A stretch of DNA of 64,000 nucleotides, taken from contig NZ_JADWYS010000001.1 in the NCBI RefSeq assembly GCF_015831345.1, positions 2,180,118 through 2,244,117 of the forward strand, written 5' to 3'. The stretch's first letter is position 1, and each line of letters starts with the position of its first letter. Shown here one piece after another: positions 43,187 through 51,956 of the stretch. Below the pieces are notes generated by a model. That model worked only from the letters and a program-made list of their open reading frames with translations, made no database searches and was not told the DNA's origin. Position numbers and translations under genes: made by a program. Source of the DNA: Caenimonas aquaedulcis. Lineage in GTDB: Bacteria; Pseudomonadota; Gammaproteobacteria; Burkholderiales; Burkholderiaceae_C.

Positions 43187-44361
43187 ATCGTCTCCGCGAA
43201 GAGCTCCCGCCCGATCAGCATGCGGCGGATTTCGCTCGTGCCCGCGCCGATCTCGTAGAGCTTGGCGTCGCGCCACAGGCGGCCCAGCGGGTACTCGTTG
43301 ATGTAGCCGTTGCCGCCGAAGATCTGCACGCCCTCGCCGGCCATCCACGTGGCCTTCTCGGCGCACCACAGGATGACCGACGCGCAGTCCTTGCGCACCT
43401 GCCGCACGTGCTCGGCGCCCAGCATGTCCAGGTTCTTGCCGATCGTGTAGCAGAACGCGCGCCCGGCCTGCAGCACGGTGTACATGTCCGCGACCTTGCC
43501 CTGGATCAGCTGGAATTCGCCGATGCTCTGGCCGAACTGCTTGCGGTCGTGGATGTAGGGCACCACGTTGTCCATCACCGACTGCATGATGCCGATGGGC
43601 CCGGCGGCCAGAACCGCGCGCTCGTAGTCCAGGCCGGACATCAGCACCTTCGCGCCGCCGTTGAGGGTGCCGAGCACGTTGGACATCGGCACCTCGACGT
43701 TGTCGAACACCATCTCGCCGGTGTGGCTGCCGCGCATGCCCAGCTTGTCCAGCTTCTGCGCCGTGGAGAAGCCCTTCATGCCCTTCTCGACGATGAAGGC
43801 GGTGACGCCGCGCGCGCCGAGCTCGGGCTCGGTCTTCGCGTACACCACCATCGTGTCCGCGTCCGGCCCGTTGGTGATCCACATCTTGGTGCCGTTCAGG
43901 ACGTAGCAGCCGCCCTTCTCCTGGGCCTTGAGCTTCATGCTGATGACGTCGCTGCCCGCGCCCGGCTCGCTCATCGCCAGCGCGCCCACGTGCTCGCCGG
44001 AGATCAGCTTCGGCAGGAACTTCCGCTTCTGCTCCTCGCTGCCGTTGCGCTTGATCTGGTTCACGCACAGGTTGCTGTGCGCGCCATAGGACAGGCCGAC
44101 CGAAGCGGAGGCGCGGGAGATTTCCTCCATCGCGATCATGTGCGCGAGATAGCCCATGCCCGCGCCGCCGTATTCCTCGGGCACCGTGATGCCCAGTACG
44201 CCGAGCGCGCCCATCTTCTGCCACAGGTCCATCGGGAACTGGTCGCTGCGGTCGATCTCCGCGGCGCGCGGCGCGATCTCGGATTGCGCGAAGGACTGCA
44301 CCGCATCGCGCAGCGCGTCGATGTCTTCTCCCAACTGGAAATTCAGGCCTGGCAGGTTCAT
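43183..44361 (-). CDS. ivd: Isovaleryl-CoA dehydrogenase
   Basis: A 392-residue acyl-CoA dehydrogenase that oxidises isovaleryl-CoA in leucine degradation. The catalytic base sits in [11 protein letters not shown] (position ~250), as in isovaleryl-CoA dehydrogenases. The usual C-terminal glutamate is replaced ([12 protein letters not shown]), which separates this enzyme from other ACADs. It starts 22 bp after the thioesterase gene and is the second gene behind the LiuR-type palindrome. The methylcrotonyl-CoA carboxylase genes are not in this window. Confidence 0.94.
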   Translation of the reverse strand: MNLPGLNFQLGEDIDALRDAVQSFAQSEIAPRAAEIDRSDQFPMDLWQKMGALGVLGITVPEEYGGAGMGYLAHMIAMEEISRASASVGLSYGAHSNLCVNQIKRNGSEEQKRKFLPKLISGEHVGALAMSEPGAGSDVISMKLKAQEKGGCYVLNGTKMWITNGPDADTMVVYAKTEPELGARGVTAFIVEKGMKGFSTAQKLDKLGMRGSHTGEMVFDNVEVPMSNVLGTLNGGAKVLMSGLDYERAVLAAGPIGIMQSVMDNVVPYIHDRKQFGQSIGEFQLIQGKVADMYTVLQAGRAFCYTIGKNLDMLGAEHVRQVRKDCASVILWCAEKATWMAGEGVQIFGGNGYINEYPLGRLWRDAKLYEIGAGTSEIRRMLIGRELFAETM

Positions 44362-44383
44362 GGGATGGTCTCCTCTTGTCGTT

Positions 44384-44845
44384 TCAGTGCTGGATGCCGT
44401 CGCGCCCGACCACGGCCATCAGCGTCGCATGCATGGTGGCGATCAGCTTCTCGCGCCCGTCGGCTGCAATGGCGAAGGCGCGGCCTTCGGTCACCGTGAC
44501 GGTGCGTCCCGGCTTGACGACGAGGCCCTCCATGCGGAAGCGCTCGCCCTGCGCGGGCGCGAGCAGGTTGATCTTGAACTCGATGGTGAGCACTGCGGCG
44601 TCCTGGGGCATCAGGCTGAACCCGGCATAGCCGCAGGCGGAGTCCAGCGCGGTCGCCACCATGCCGGCGTGCAGGAAGCCGTGCTGCTGCGTGAGCGCCT
44701 TCGCCCAGGGCAGCTCGATCACCACCCGGCCCGGTTCCACCGCGCCGAGCGTGGCGCCGATGGTCTTCATGGCAGCCTGCCGCTCGAAACTGGTTCGCAC
44801 GCGGTCGGCGTAGGCGGCATCTTTCGGCTGGAAGCTGGGGGCCAT
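44384..44845 (-). CDS. PaaI-type hotdog thioesterase
   Basis: 153 aa, single hotdog domain with [20 protein letters not shown] and the preceding helix. This is the PaaI/YdiI-like thioesterase pattern, which hydrolyses acyl- or aroyl-CoA. ATG 44845 has AGGAG 8 bases upstream; a GTG two codons before it would also read. It is the first gene of the leftward run and lies 17 bp after the operator at 44862-44883. It could remove dead-end CoA esters during branched-chain breakdown (inference). Confidence 0.88.
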   Translation of the reverse strand: MAPSFQPKDAAYADRVRTSFERQAAMKTIGATLGAVEPGRVVIELPWAKALTQQHGFLHAGMVATALDSACGYAGFSLMPQDAAVLTIEFKINLLAPAQGERFRMEGLVVKPGRTVTVTEGRAFAIAADGREKLIATMHATLMAVVGRDGIQH

Positions 44846-44861
44846 GGACACTCCTGGCGAG

Positions 44862-44883
44862 TTGACGTTTACGTAAACGTCAA
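44862..44883. promoter_or_regulatory. Perfect 22-bp palindrome, probable LiuR operator for the thioesterase-ivd operon
   Basis: Half-site TTGACGTTTAC followed by its exact reverse complement GTAAACGTCAA, with no spacer. A -10-like CATAAT on the minus strand (44888-44883) touches its upstream edge, so the site covers the expected start of leftward transcription. It shares 20 of 22 bases with the palindrome at 45369-45390. LiuR-type MerR regulators bind such elements before branched-chain degradation genes. Confidence 0.82.
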
Positions 44884-44901
44884 TTATGCCGAGTTTTGAA
44901 C

Positions 44902-44920
44902 AACCGGATTGCCGGTTTTT
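44902..44920 (-). terminator. Weak terminator-like hairpin after liuR
   Basis: AACCGG (44902-44907), loop ATTG, CCGGTT (44912-44917), with five T (44916-44920) on the + strand. The stem lies 3' of the liuR stop. The T run favours the + strand, so as a liuR terminator it lacks a proper U tract. Read-through into the operon could matter. Confidence 0.3.
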
Positions 44921-44921
44921 C

Positions 44922-45329
44922 TCAAGCAGCCTGCCGGGACTTCTCCGTGCGCGACAGCAGCGCCCGCGCCTCCTTCTCGTGCGCGCGCACCTCCTCGAGG
45001 TTCGCCTGCAGGTCGGCCATCTGCTCTTCCAGCTGCTTGCGGTGCAGCGCGAGGATGGCGAGGAATTTCTTCAGCTGCGGGCCCGTGTCGCGCGGGCTGT
45101 CGTACATGTCGATCAGCTCCTTGGCCTCCGACAGGGACAGGCCCAGGCGCTTGGCGCGCAGCGTGAGCTTCAGGCGCGTGCGGTCCCGCGCGCTGTAGAT
45201 GCGGTTGCGCCCGCCCGGGCCCGAGCGCTCGGGCTGCAGCAGGCCCATGTCCTCGTAGAAGCGCATGGCGCGGGTGGTGAGGTCGAATTCCTTCGCCAGG
45301 TCGCCGATGGTGTATGTCGTGGTTGCCAC
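44922..45329 (-). CDS. liuR: MerR-family regulator, probable LiuR
   Basis: A 135-residue MerR protein. The N-terminal winged helix begins YTIGDLAKEFDLTTRAMRFYEDMGLL and ends with a wing containing GGRNRIYSARDRTRL. The C-terminal half is a long coiled coil (LALHRKQLEEQMADLQANLEEV) with no metal-binding cysteines. LiuR regulators of this size control branched-chain amino acid degradation in proteobacteria. The two palindromes flanking this gene (44862-44883 and 45369-45390) are its likely binding sites, so it would control the thioesterase-ivd run, the divergent hydrolase and itself. Confidence 0.88.
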   Translation of the reverse strand: MATTTYTIGDLAKEFDLTTRAMRFYEDMGLLQPERSGPGGRNRIYSARDRTRLKLTLRAKRLGLSLSEAKELIDMYDSPRDTGPQLKKFLAILALHRKQLEEQMADLQANLEEVRAHEKEARALLSRTEKSRQAA

Positions 45330-45368
45330 TATGAGTTCCGGGTTCGTCCCTACAATGCGGGATTACAT

Positions 45369-45390
45369 ATGACGTTTACGTCAACGTCAA
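45369..45390. promoter_or_regulatory. Near-perfect 22-bp palindrome, second probable LiuR operator
   Basis: Left half ATGACGTTTAC, right half GTCAACGTCAA. It differs from the 44862-44883 site at two of 22 bases. It lies in the 93-bp gap between liuR (start 45329, 40 bp away) and the divergent MBL-fold gene (start 45423, 32 bp away), so it can govern both. An ATG at 45369 inside it is not taken as a start. Confidence 0.75.
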
Positions 45391-45422
45391 TCAGCAATCC
45401 GCCCGCTTTCAACCCCCTCCCC

Positions 45423-46547
45423 ATGAACGCCCTCGAACAACGCCTGCAGTACCCGTTCGGCGACAGCCTTCCCGCCCCGGGCGAGACGATGGAGGTAGCG
45501 CCGGGTGTTCGCTGGATCCGCATGGCGCTGCCTTTCGCGCTGGACCACATCAACCTGTGGCTGCTGCGCGACGAGATCGACGGCCGCGCCGGGTGGACGG
45601 TGGTGGACTGCTGCATCAGCCGCGACGAAGCGAAGGCGCAATGGGAGCGGATCTTCGCCACCCAGCTGCAGGGCCTGCCCATCCTTCGCGTGGTCGTCAC
45701 GCACATGCATCCCGACCACATCGGCCTCGCGTCCTGGCTGTGCGAGCGCTGGGACGCGCCGCTGTGGATCAGCGCCACCGACTACAACGCCTCGCGGCTC
45801 GCCTCGCAGAGCACCACCGGCTTCGGCGGCGACGCGACGGCGAAGTTCTTCGCGTCGCACGGGCTCACGGATCCGGAGGCGCTGGAGAAAGTGCGCGGCC
45901 GCACGAACTACTACGCGGGCATGGTGCCCGCCGTGCCGCGCAGTTTCCACCGCATGCAGGACGGCGACCTGCTCACCATCGGCGGGCGCGCGTGGCGCTG
46001 CATCTCGGGGTACGGCCATGCGCCCGAACACATCGCGCTTTTCTGCGGTGAACTCGCGGTACTGATCGGCGGCGACATGATGCTGCCGCGCATCTCCACC
46101 AACGTGAGCGTCTACGACGTGGAGCCGGAATCCGATCCGCTGCGCCTTTTCCTCGAATCGATCGACAAGTTCGCCGGCCTCCCCGACGGCACCCTCACGC
46201 TGCCCTCGCACGGCAAGCCCTTTCGCGGGCTGCACGAGCGCATCTCGCAACTGCACGCGCACCATCGCGACCGGCTTGCCGAAGTGATGGAAGCCTGCGA
46301 ACGCGCGCCGCAGTGCGGCGCGGACGTGCTGCCCGTGATGTTCAAGCGCCCCCTCGACCTGCACCAGACCACCTTCGCCATGGGCGAGTCGGTCGCGCAC
46401 CTGCATGCGCTGTGGTTTGCCGGCAAGCTCGAGCGCACGCGCGGCGCGGACGGCATCTACCGCTTCAGCGCCCAGGTCCCCGTGCCGCCGTCGCGCGCCG
46501 GGGATGCGAGCCACTGGGGCGGCGCACTCTCGCCCAGCGTGAAGTAG
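45423..46547 (+). CDS. Metallo-beta-lactamase-fold hydrolase
   Basis: A 374-residue MBL-superfamily enzyme with THMHPDHIGLA (HxHxDH metal motif). Further metal-site histidine candidates occur in SGYGHAPEH and PSHGKPF, with GGDMMLP nearby. A C-terminal helical region of about 110 residues (HERISQLHAHHRDRLAEVMEA..) is typical of a subset of hydrolases linked to fatty-acid or CoA metabolism. ATG 45423 is chosen because a longer form would start inside the operator at 45369. The LiuR site upstream suggests induction with branched-chain catabolism. The substrate is unknown and it is not a beta-lactamase. Its 3' end overlaps the convergent kinase gene by 91 bp. Confidence 0.9.
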   Translation: MNALEQRLQYPFGDSLPAPGETMEVAPGVRWIRMALPFALDHINLWLLRDEIDGRAGWTVVDCCISRDEAKAQWERIFATQLQGLPILRVVVTHMHPDHIGLASWLCERWDAPLWISATDYNASRLASQSTTGFGGDATAKFFASHGLTDPEALEKVRGRTNYYAGMVPAVPRSFHRMQDGDLLTIGGRAWRCISGYGHAPEHIALFCGELAVLIGGDMMLPRISTNVSVYDVEPESDPLRLFLESIDKFAGLPDGTLTLPSHGKPFRGLHERISQLHAHHRDRLAEVMEACERAPQCGADVLPVMFKRPLDLHQTTFAMGESVAHLHALWFAGKLERTRGADGIYRFSAQVPVPPSRAGDASHWGGALSPSVK

Positions 46548-49500
46548 AAGACCGTCCCTTCGCCCGGCACCGACTCCGCCCAGACGCGGCCCTGGTGGCG
46601 CGTGAGGATGCGGCGCACCGTCGCGAGCCCGATGCCCGTGCCGGGAAATTCGGCCTCGGTGTGCAGGCGCTGGAACGCGCCGAACAGCTTGCCGGCGTAC
46701 GCCATGTCGAAGCCCACGCCGTTGTCCCGCACGAAAAACGCCCCGTCGGCGGGCCTGCGCCCGACTTCGATCACCGGCTCCGGCGTGTTGGACGTGAACT
46801 TCCAGGCGTTGCCCACGAGGTTGTCCACGACCAGCCGCAGCAGCGGCGCGTCGCCCTGCGCCGCCAGGCCGGGTGCGATGCGCACGTCCACCTTGCGCTG
46901 GGGCGCGCGCACCTGCAGCTCGTCGATCGCTTCCTGCGCGAGCGCGCCGATGTCCAGCGCGCCGTAGCTGAGCGGCGCGCGCGCGACTTTCGAGAGCAGC
47001 AGCAGCGCGTCGATGAGCTGCTCCATCTTTTCCACGCCGGCCTGGATGCGCGCGAGGAAGTGGCGCGCGCGGTCGTCCGCCTGCGATTCGATCTTCAGCG
47101 CCAGCGCCTTGCTGAACCCGCCGATCGCGCCGAGGGGCGCGCGCAGGTCGTGCGACACGGAATACGAGAAGGCCTCGAGCTCCAGGTTCGAGTTGCGCAG
47201 CGCCTGCTCGATCGCCTTGAACTCGGTGATGTCCGCGTCGATCCCCACCCAGAAGGCGACCTCGCCCGCGTCGTCCAGGACCGGCGTGCCCTTGTACGAC
47301 ATCGTGTGCCAGCTGCCGTCCTTGGCCAGCAGGCGGCGCACGCCGATGAAGGGCTGGCGGGTAGCGCGCGACCGGCGCCAGTTGGCCGCGACCTCCTCGC
47401 GGTCGTCCGGGTGGATGGCGCGCCGCCCGTTGTCTCCCAGCCATTGCTGCGGCGTGCCGCCCACGAGCTCGTACCACGCGCGGTTGAGGAAGGTAAGGCG
47501 CTCGCCGCTCGCGTCCGTGTTCCAGACGACTTCCGGCGCCTGTTCCGCGAGGGTGCGGTACAGCAGTTCCTGGCGCGCGAGTTCCGCCGTGCGCTGCGCG
47601 ATGCGCTCTTCCAGGCCCGCGTTCAGCTGCGTCACTTCGCCGAAGAGGCGGGCGTTCTCGATCGCGATCGACGCCAGCTGCGCCAGCTCGAGGGCCACGT
47701 ATTCGTCACGCTCCGAGAACTCGCCATCGCTCTTGTCGGACAGCTGCAGCAGGCCCATGTTCGCGCCGTCGCGTCCGGTGAGCGGCACCGCCAGCAGGCC
47801 GCGCAGCTGCATGTGGTCGGCGGCGTGCGCGCCGAAGCCGCGATAGCGCGGGTGCGCGAGCAGCTCGGCCTGCGTGAGGCGCAGCGCGCGCCCGGTCTCG
47901 CACACCACCGCATAGATGCCCTCGCCGTTGGGCGGCTCCGCGTAATCGCGCCACGCCCCGTACCGGTCGGACATGGAGAGCGAGGAGATCGCCTGGCTCC
48001 AGTCGCTGCCCTTCGTGAGGCTCACCACCGCCATGTGAGCACCGATCACGCTGCGCGCCTGGTCGGCCACTTCGCGGAGCATGGCCTCGAGGTCGGGCCG
48101 CGAGGTGATCGCCTGCGCGGCCTCGGCGGCGCGCTGCAGCTGCAGCGTGTACTCCTCCAGCTCCTTCTCGCGCGCCCGCACCGCCTCTTCGGCAATCCTG
48201 CGCTCCGTCACGTCCTGGACCACGCCGCCGAACCACACGGGCGTGCCGCCTTCGTCGCGGCGCGCGTCCGCGATCTCGCTCATCCAGGCGATCGAGCCGT
48301 CGGGCTTGACGACCCGGTATTCCACACGCATCACCTGCCCGTCGCGCAGCGCGCTGTCGCGCGCCGGTTTCAGCAGGGCGCGGTCCTGCGGGTGCACGAG
48401 GCCCTCGAAGCCCTGGATCGACGGCTCGAATTCGCCCGGCTCACGGCCGACGAGGACATACACCTCGTCGGACCATCCGAGCCTGCCGGTGGCAAGGTCG
48501 AGCTCCCAGTTGCCGACGCGTCCGATGCGCTGGGCCTCGATCAGCTTGCCCTGCGTTTCCCGCAGTTCGCGCAGCTGCGCGGCCTGCTCCGACTGCAGGC
48601 GCTCCAGATGCGTGACGTCGGTGAAGACGACCAGCCCGCCCCGGATGCCCTCGGGGGTGGTCACGGGCTGCCAGCTGCACAGCAGCATGCGGCCTTCGGG
48701 CACGAGTGCGTTGCGCACGAAGAGCGCCAGTTGCCGGCCGCTCTCGCCCCGCAGCGCGCGGGAAAGCGGAAGGTCTTCCAGCGCGTAAGGGGTCACCTTG
48801 TCGCGCTCGAACAGGCCCCAGGCGAGGGGACGCTGCGCGCGGGGCGCGAGCGGGCCGTCCAGCGGGAACAGCGCCCGTGCCGCCTCGTTGTACATGAAGA
48901 AGCCGCCGCCCGCATCCATCGCGAGCAGCGCCTCCTGCATGCTGTTGAGCACCTGGTCCAGCACCACGTACGCGGCCTGGCTGCGGCGCAGCTCGCTTTG
49001 CAGGTCGGCCTGCCGCAGCTGCAGCGATTCGGCCATCAGGTTGAACGCCGACCCGATGCGCGTGAATTCCCCCCCGAGGCGGGTGTCCTTCAGCGGCACC
49101 CGGGCATCGAGGTCTCCGTGCTCGAGCCGGCGCACGGCGTCCACGACCAGCCGGGTCGGCGCGACGATGGCCCGGCCGGCGAAGATCCAGGCCCCGAGCA
49201 GGCCGAGCAGCAGCATGAGCGCCATGCCCATGAGCTCGTCGCGCAGGCTCGCGATGCTGCTGGCGGCGAGCATGTTGCCGTCGATGCTCGCCACCGCGAG
49301 CAGGCCCTCCACGCCGACGCGCATCGAAGGGGCGAAGGCGAAGATGCGATGGTCTCCCTGCGGGTCCTCGGTTTCCCCGGTGCCCGAGGACATCGCGGCC
49401 GCCGCGCGCAGCAGGTCGGCATTGGCGAGTCCGCGCGGCAACGGTTGCGCCGGGCGCGGTGGATATTCCATGACGACCTGGCCGCGCCGGTCGGCCACCA

Positions 49501-50083
49501 GCAGGCGCGCCCGCGGCGGCAACTCGAGCCGCGCCAGCGCGGCGGTGGCCTGCGCGAGGTTCAAGGTGGCGAAGGCGACGCCCTTCACCTCACCGCCTTC
49601 GATGATCGGCAGGCCGAAAGGGATGGTGCTGCGCCCGCCCGCGCGGCCGACGATTTCCTCGCCCATCGCGAACCGCCGCTGCGTCAGCGCCTGCCGGAAG
49701 AATGCACGGTCGCCGCCCTGGATCGCACCGGCGGCGGCGTTCGCGTGGCACACGGACCGGCCCTCGGTGTCGAAGTAGCCGATGTTGAAGTAGATCGGAT
49801 TGCTCGCCTTCAGCTCGGCGAAGTAGGCCTGGCAGCGGGACGCCGGCAAGGCGCGCAGCTCGGGCATCGCCGCGATCGCGGTGAGCAGCGCATGGGCGGA
49901 CTCGATGGTGCGGTCCTGGCTGGACGCGATGGCGGACGCGGCGAACTTCAGCTGCGATTGCGCGAGTTCCCTGGTCGATCGCGTCTCGCGCACCGCGAGC
50001 CAGACGGACAAGGCCGAAAGCGGCAGGATCGCCGCAACCATCAGGATCACGACGCGCTGCTGCAGGCTCAGGCGACCACGCAT
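46457..50083 (-). CDS. Large multi-sensor histidine kinase (periplasmic sensor, HAMP, three PAS, GAF)
   Basis: A 1208-residue transmembrane kinase. Helices 11-31 and about 284-303 bracket a ~250-residue periplasmic double-Cache-like sensor. HAMP follows (304-358), then PAS (375-495), PAS (515-635), GAF (655-815), PAS (845-960), HisKA with H978 in SYSVSHDLRAPLG, and HATPase (1080-1185) with GTGIGLATV. It has no receiver domain, and no response regulator is adjacent. ATG 50083 is chosen; the open frame continues upstream but lacks a membrane-first N-terminus. The last ~30 residues extend beyond the kinase fold and overlap the MBL-fold gene. Confidence 0.92.
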   Translation of the reverse strand: MRGRLSLQQRVVILMVAAILPLSALSVWLAVRETRSTRELAQSQLKFAASAIASSQDRTIESAHALLTAIAAMPELRALPASRCQAYFAELKASNPIYFNIGYFDTEGRSVCHANAAAGAIQGGDRAFFRQALTQRRFAMGEEIVGRAGGRSTIPFGLPIIEGGEVKGVAFATLNLAQATAALARLELPPRARLLVADRRGQVVMEYPPRPAQPLPRGLANADLLRAAAAMSSGTGETEDPQGDHRIFAFAPSMRVGVEGLLAVASIDGNMLAASSIASLRDELMGMALMLLLGLLGAWIFAGRAIVAPTRLVVDAVRRLEHGDLDARVPLKDTRLGGEFTRIGSAFNLMAESLQLRQADLQSELRRSQAAYVVLDQVLNSMQEALLAMDAGGGFFMYNEAARALFPLDGPLAPRAQRPLAWGLFERDKVTPYALEDLPLSRALRGESGRQLALFVRNALVPEGRMLLCSWQPVTTPEGIRGGLVVFTDVTHLERLQSEQAAQLRELRETQGKLIEAQRIGRVGNWELDLATGRLGWSDEVYVLVGREPGEFEPSIQGFEGLVHPQDRALLKPARDSALRDGQVMRVEYRVVKPDGSIAWMSEIADARRDEGGTPVWFGGVVQDVTERRIAEEAVRAREKELEEYTLQLQRAAEAAQAITSRPDLEAMLREVADQARSVIGAHMAVVSLTKGSDWSQAISSLSMSDRYGAWRDYAEPPNGEGIYAVVCETGRALRLTQAELLAHPRYRGFGAHAADHMQLRGLLAVPLTGRDGANMGLLQLSDKSDGEFSERDEYVALELAQLASIAIENARLFGEVTQLNAGLEERIAQRTAELARQELLYRTLAEQAPEVVWNTDASGERLTFLNRAWYELVGGTPQQWLGDNGRRAIHPDDREEVAANWRRSRATRQPFIGVRRLLAKDGSWHTMSYKGTPVLDDAGEVAFWVGIDADITEFKAIEQALRNSNLELEAFSYSVSHDLRAPLGAIGGFSKALALKIESQADDRARHFLARIQAGVEKMEQLIDALLLLSKVARAPLSYGALDIGALAQEAIDELQVRAPQRKVDVRIAPGLAAQGDAPLLRLVVDNLVGNAWKFTSNTPEPVIEVGRRPADGAFFVRDNGVGFDMAYAGKLFGAFQRLHTEAEFPGTGIGLATVRRILTRHQGRVWAESVPGEGTVFYFTLGESAPPQWLASPARDGGTGTWALKR

Positions 50084-50166
50084 TTTTTGACTACTCCCTG
50101 TGGCGGCCGATGCGGCTCCGCTTGCTCCCGAGTGTACGGGGCAAGCCGGCCACCCTCCCGGGCGAC

Positions 50167-51114
50167 TCACCAGGGCGGGATGTGCTCGTCTTTGAGCTGG
50201 CCGCGCAGGTGCGCGTAGTCGGGCACCACGGTGCCGACCGTCTCCCAGAAGCGGGGGCTGTGGTCCATCACGCGCAGGTGGCTGAGCTCGTGGGCGACCA
50301 CGTAGTCGATCACCGGGAGCCGGAAATGGATCAGGCGCCAGTTGAGCCGGATGAGGCCGTCCGAATGCGCGGTGCCCCAGCGCGTGCCCGCGCTGCTGAG
50401 GACCAGCTTGCGCCAGCTCACGCCGAGCTGCGGCGCGTAGTGGTCGAGCCGCTCGGTGAACAGCCGCTTCGCCTGGCGCATGAGCCAGGCCTGCACCGCA
50501 TCCCGGATCTGCGACGGCTGTGCGTTCTGGGGCAGGCCCAGCCGCAGGGTGTGGCGCGCGACGCCGGGGAGCGCCGCGTCATCCGTCTCCAGCACGCCGC
50601 CGACTTCGTCGAAGCCATGGCGCGGGTCGAGCACCACGATGACCGGTTCGCCCATGAAGGGGAAGGTGGCACCCTCCTTCCACTCGATGCGCGCGGACTC
50701 GATGCGCCGCTGACGCTCGCCGGCCTCGCCGAGCTTCTTCACGATCCAGGCGGACTTGCTCTGCACCGCGGAGTCGACTTCGTACAAGGGCACCCACTTC
50801 GGCGCCGTGACGGTGAGGCCTTCCGGCCCGACAGCGAAGCCGATGGTGCGGCGCTTCGCGCGGCGCAGTTCGTAGGCGACCACGGAATCGCCGAGCATGG
50901 CCTCGCGGTTGGCGCGCGGGTGGCGGAAGTCGGCGGGCGCCAGCACCTTGTCGAGCAGTTCCGCGGGGGGACCATCTGCTCTTTTTTCAGGAGCGTCGAA
51001 GGCAGGCTTGGCGGGACGCTCCGGCTTGGGTGCGGACTTTCGCGTGCGTGGGCGCGCAGGCGCCGCGGGCGCGGCGTCGAAGAAATCCAGCGTGAGTTGC
51101 AGCAGCCGGTGCAT
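50167..51114 (-). CDS. YgjP-like (DUF45) M48-related metalloprotease
   Basis: 315 aa with the zinc motif HELSH (VVAHELSHLRVMDHSPRFWETV) and the preceding RWGTAHSDGLIRLNWRLIHF, the YgjP/DUF45 signature. The N-terminal ~50 residues are a Pro/Ala/Arg/Lys-rich disordered tail (RPRTRKSAPKPERPAKPA). YgjP-type proteins are cytoplasmic metalloproteases of uncertain substrate. It lies 86 bp after plsC and 83 bp before the kinase gene on the same strand. Confidence 0.9.
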   Translation of the reverse strand: MHRLLQLTLDFFDAAPAAPARPRTRKSAPKPERPAKPAFDAPEKRADGPPAELLDKVLAPADFRHPRANREAMLGDSVVAYELRRAKRRTIGFAVGPEGLTVTAPKWVPLYEVDSAVQSKSAWIVKKLGEAGERQRRIESARIEWKEGATFPFMGEPVIVVLDPRHGFDEVGGVLETDDAALPGVARHTLRLGLPQNAQPSQIRDAVQAWLMRQAKRLFTERLDHYAPQLGVSWRKLVLSSAGTRWGTAHSDGLIRLNWRLIHFRLPVIDYVVAHELSHLRVMDHSPRFWETVGTVVPDYAHLRGQLKDEHIPPW

Positions 51115-51200
51115 GGGGCCCGAGTTTATCCGCGGCGGCGCGCGCGCGAGCCCGGCCGCAGGGTTCGCACGGGGGCTCGAAAGAGCCACCGCGCCGCGCG

Positions 51201-51941
51201 TCAGTCGCGGTAGGCCTCGGGGTCGAGGCGATGCATCTCGGCTTCGATCCAGGCCTCGACCTCGCGCAGCAATTCGTCGGGCTCGCGCCCCGCGCTCGGG
51301 ATCGGCTTGCCGATGGAGATGTCCACCACGCCCGGGTGCTTGATGAAAGCCTTGCGCGGCCACACCTTCGCCGAAGTCACGGCGATGGGGATGACGGGCG
51401 CGCCGGTTTCGCAGGCGAGCCGCGTGCCGCCGTGCTTGTAGACCCCCTTCTGCCCGCGGGGGATGCGCGTGCCCTCGGGGAACATGATGACCCACACGCC
51501 CTGCGCGAGCAGGCGCTTGCCCTGTTCGACAACCTTGGCGAAGGCCTGCGCGCGCAGGCTGCGGTCGATGTGGATCATGTCCATGCGCCCCATGGCCCAG
51601 CCGAAGAAGGGCACGTAGATCAGCTCCTTCTTGAAGACATAGGCGAGCGGGTGCGGCATCAGCGTGGGGATCAGGAAGGTCTCGAGCGTCGACTGGTGCT
51701 TCACGAGCAGGATCGCGGGGCTCTTTTCGCCCAGGGGCAGGTTGTCGTAGCCCGTCACGCGCACTTCGATGCCCAGGATGCCGCGCCCGATGGGGCCGAC
51801 GGCCCAGGTGAGCCAGCGCTGCGCCATCCACCACATCTGCGTGCCGTTGCTCCACAGCGAGGCGGTGACCATGTAGATGCCCCAGGGCACCACCGTCACG
51901 AGCATCCAGAGTGCGTGAACTATCGAGCGGATCAATGACAT
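51201..51941 (-). CDS. plsC: 1-acyl-sn-glycerol-3-phosphate acyltransferase
   Basis: A 246-residue membrane-bound enzyme that adds the second acyl chain to lysophosphatidic acid in phospholipid synthesis. It has an N-terminal hydrophobic segment (ALWMLVTVVPWGIYMVTASLW). The active-site motif is KHQSTLET (HX4E, a variant of HX4D), and the second motif is FPEGTRIPRG. It lies 15 bp after gmhB. Confidence 0.93.
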   Translation of the reverse strand: MSLIRSIVHALWMLVTVVPWGIYMVTASLWSNGTQMWWMAQRWLTWAVGPIGRGILGIEVRVTGYDNLPLGEKSPAILLVKHQSTLETFLIPTLMPHPLAYVFKKELIYVPFFGWAMGRMDMIHIDRSLRAQAFAKVVEQGKRLLAQGVWVIMFPEGTRIPRGQKGVYKHGGTRLACETGAPVIPIAVTSAKVWPRKAFIKHPGVVDISIGKPIPSAGREPDELLREVEAWIEAEMHRLDPEAYRD

Positions 51942-51956
51942 GCGAAAGGGAGCCTG

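Noticed and set aside
45369..45422. ATG at 45369 as an alternative start of the MBL-fold gene
   Set aside because: It lies inside the LiuR-type palindrome and would add an 18-residue non-conserved extension rich in Thr/Ser/Pro. ATG 45423 is better placed relative to the operator.
45423..46547. Annotation as a beta-lactamase
   Set aside because: The HxHxDH motif is shared by the whole MBL superfamily. There is no signal peptide, the C-terminal helical region is long, and the LiuR context points to catabolism.
46313..50218. A 1301-codon open frame on the + strand opposite the large histidine kinase gene
   Set aside because: Its composition is dominated by Arg/Ala/Gly/His with no domain. It mirrors the true gene, whose minus-strand frame has a full chain of sensor and kinase motifs. 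Long antisense frames are expected at this GC content.
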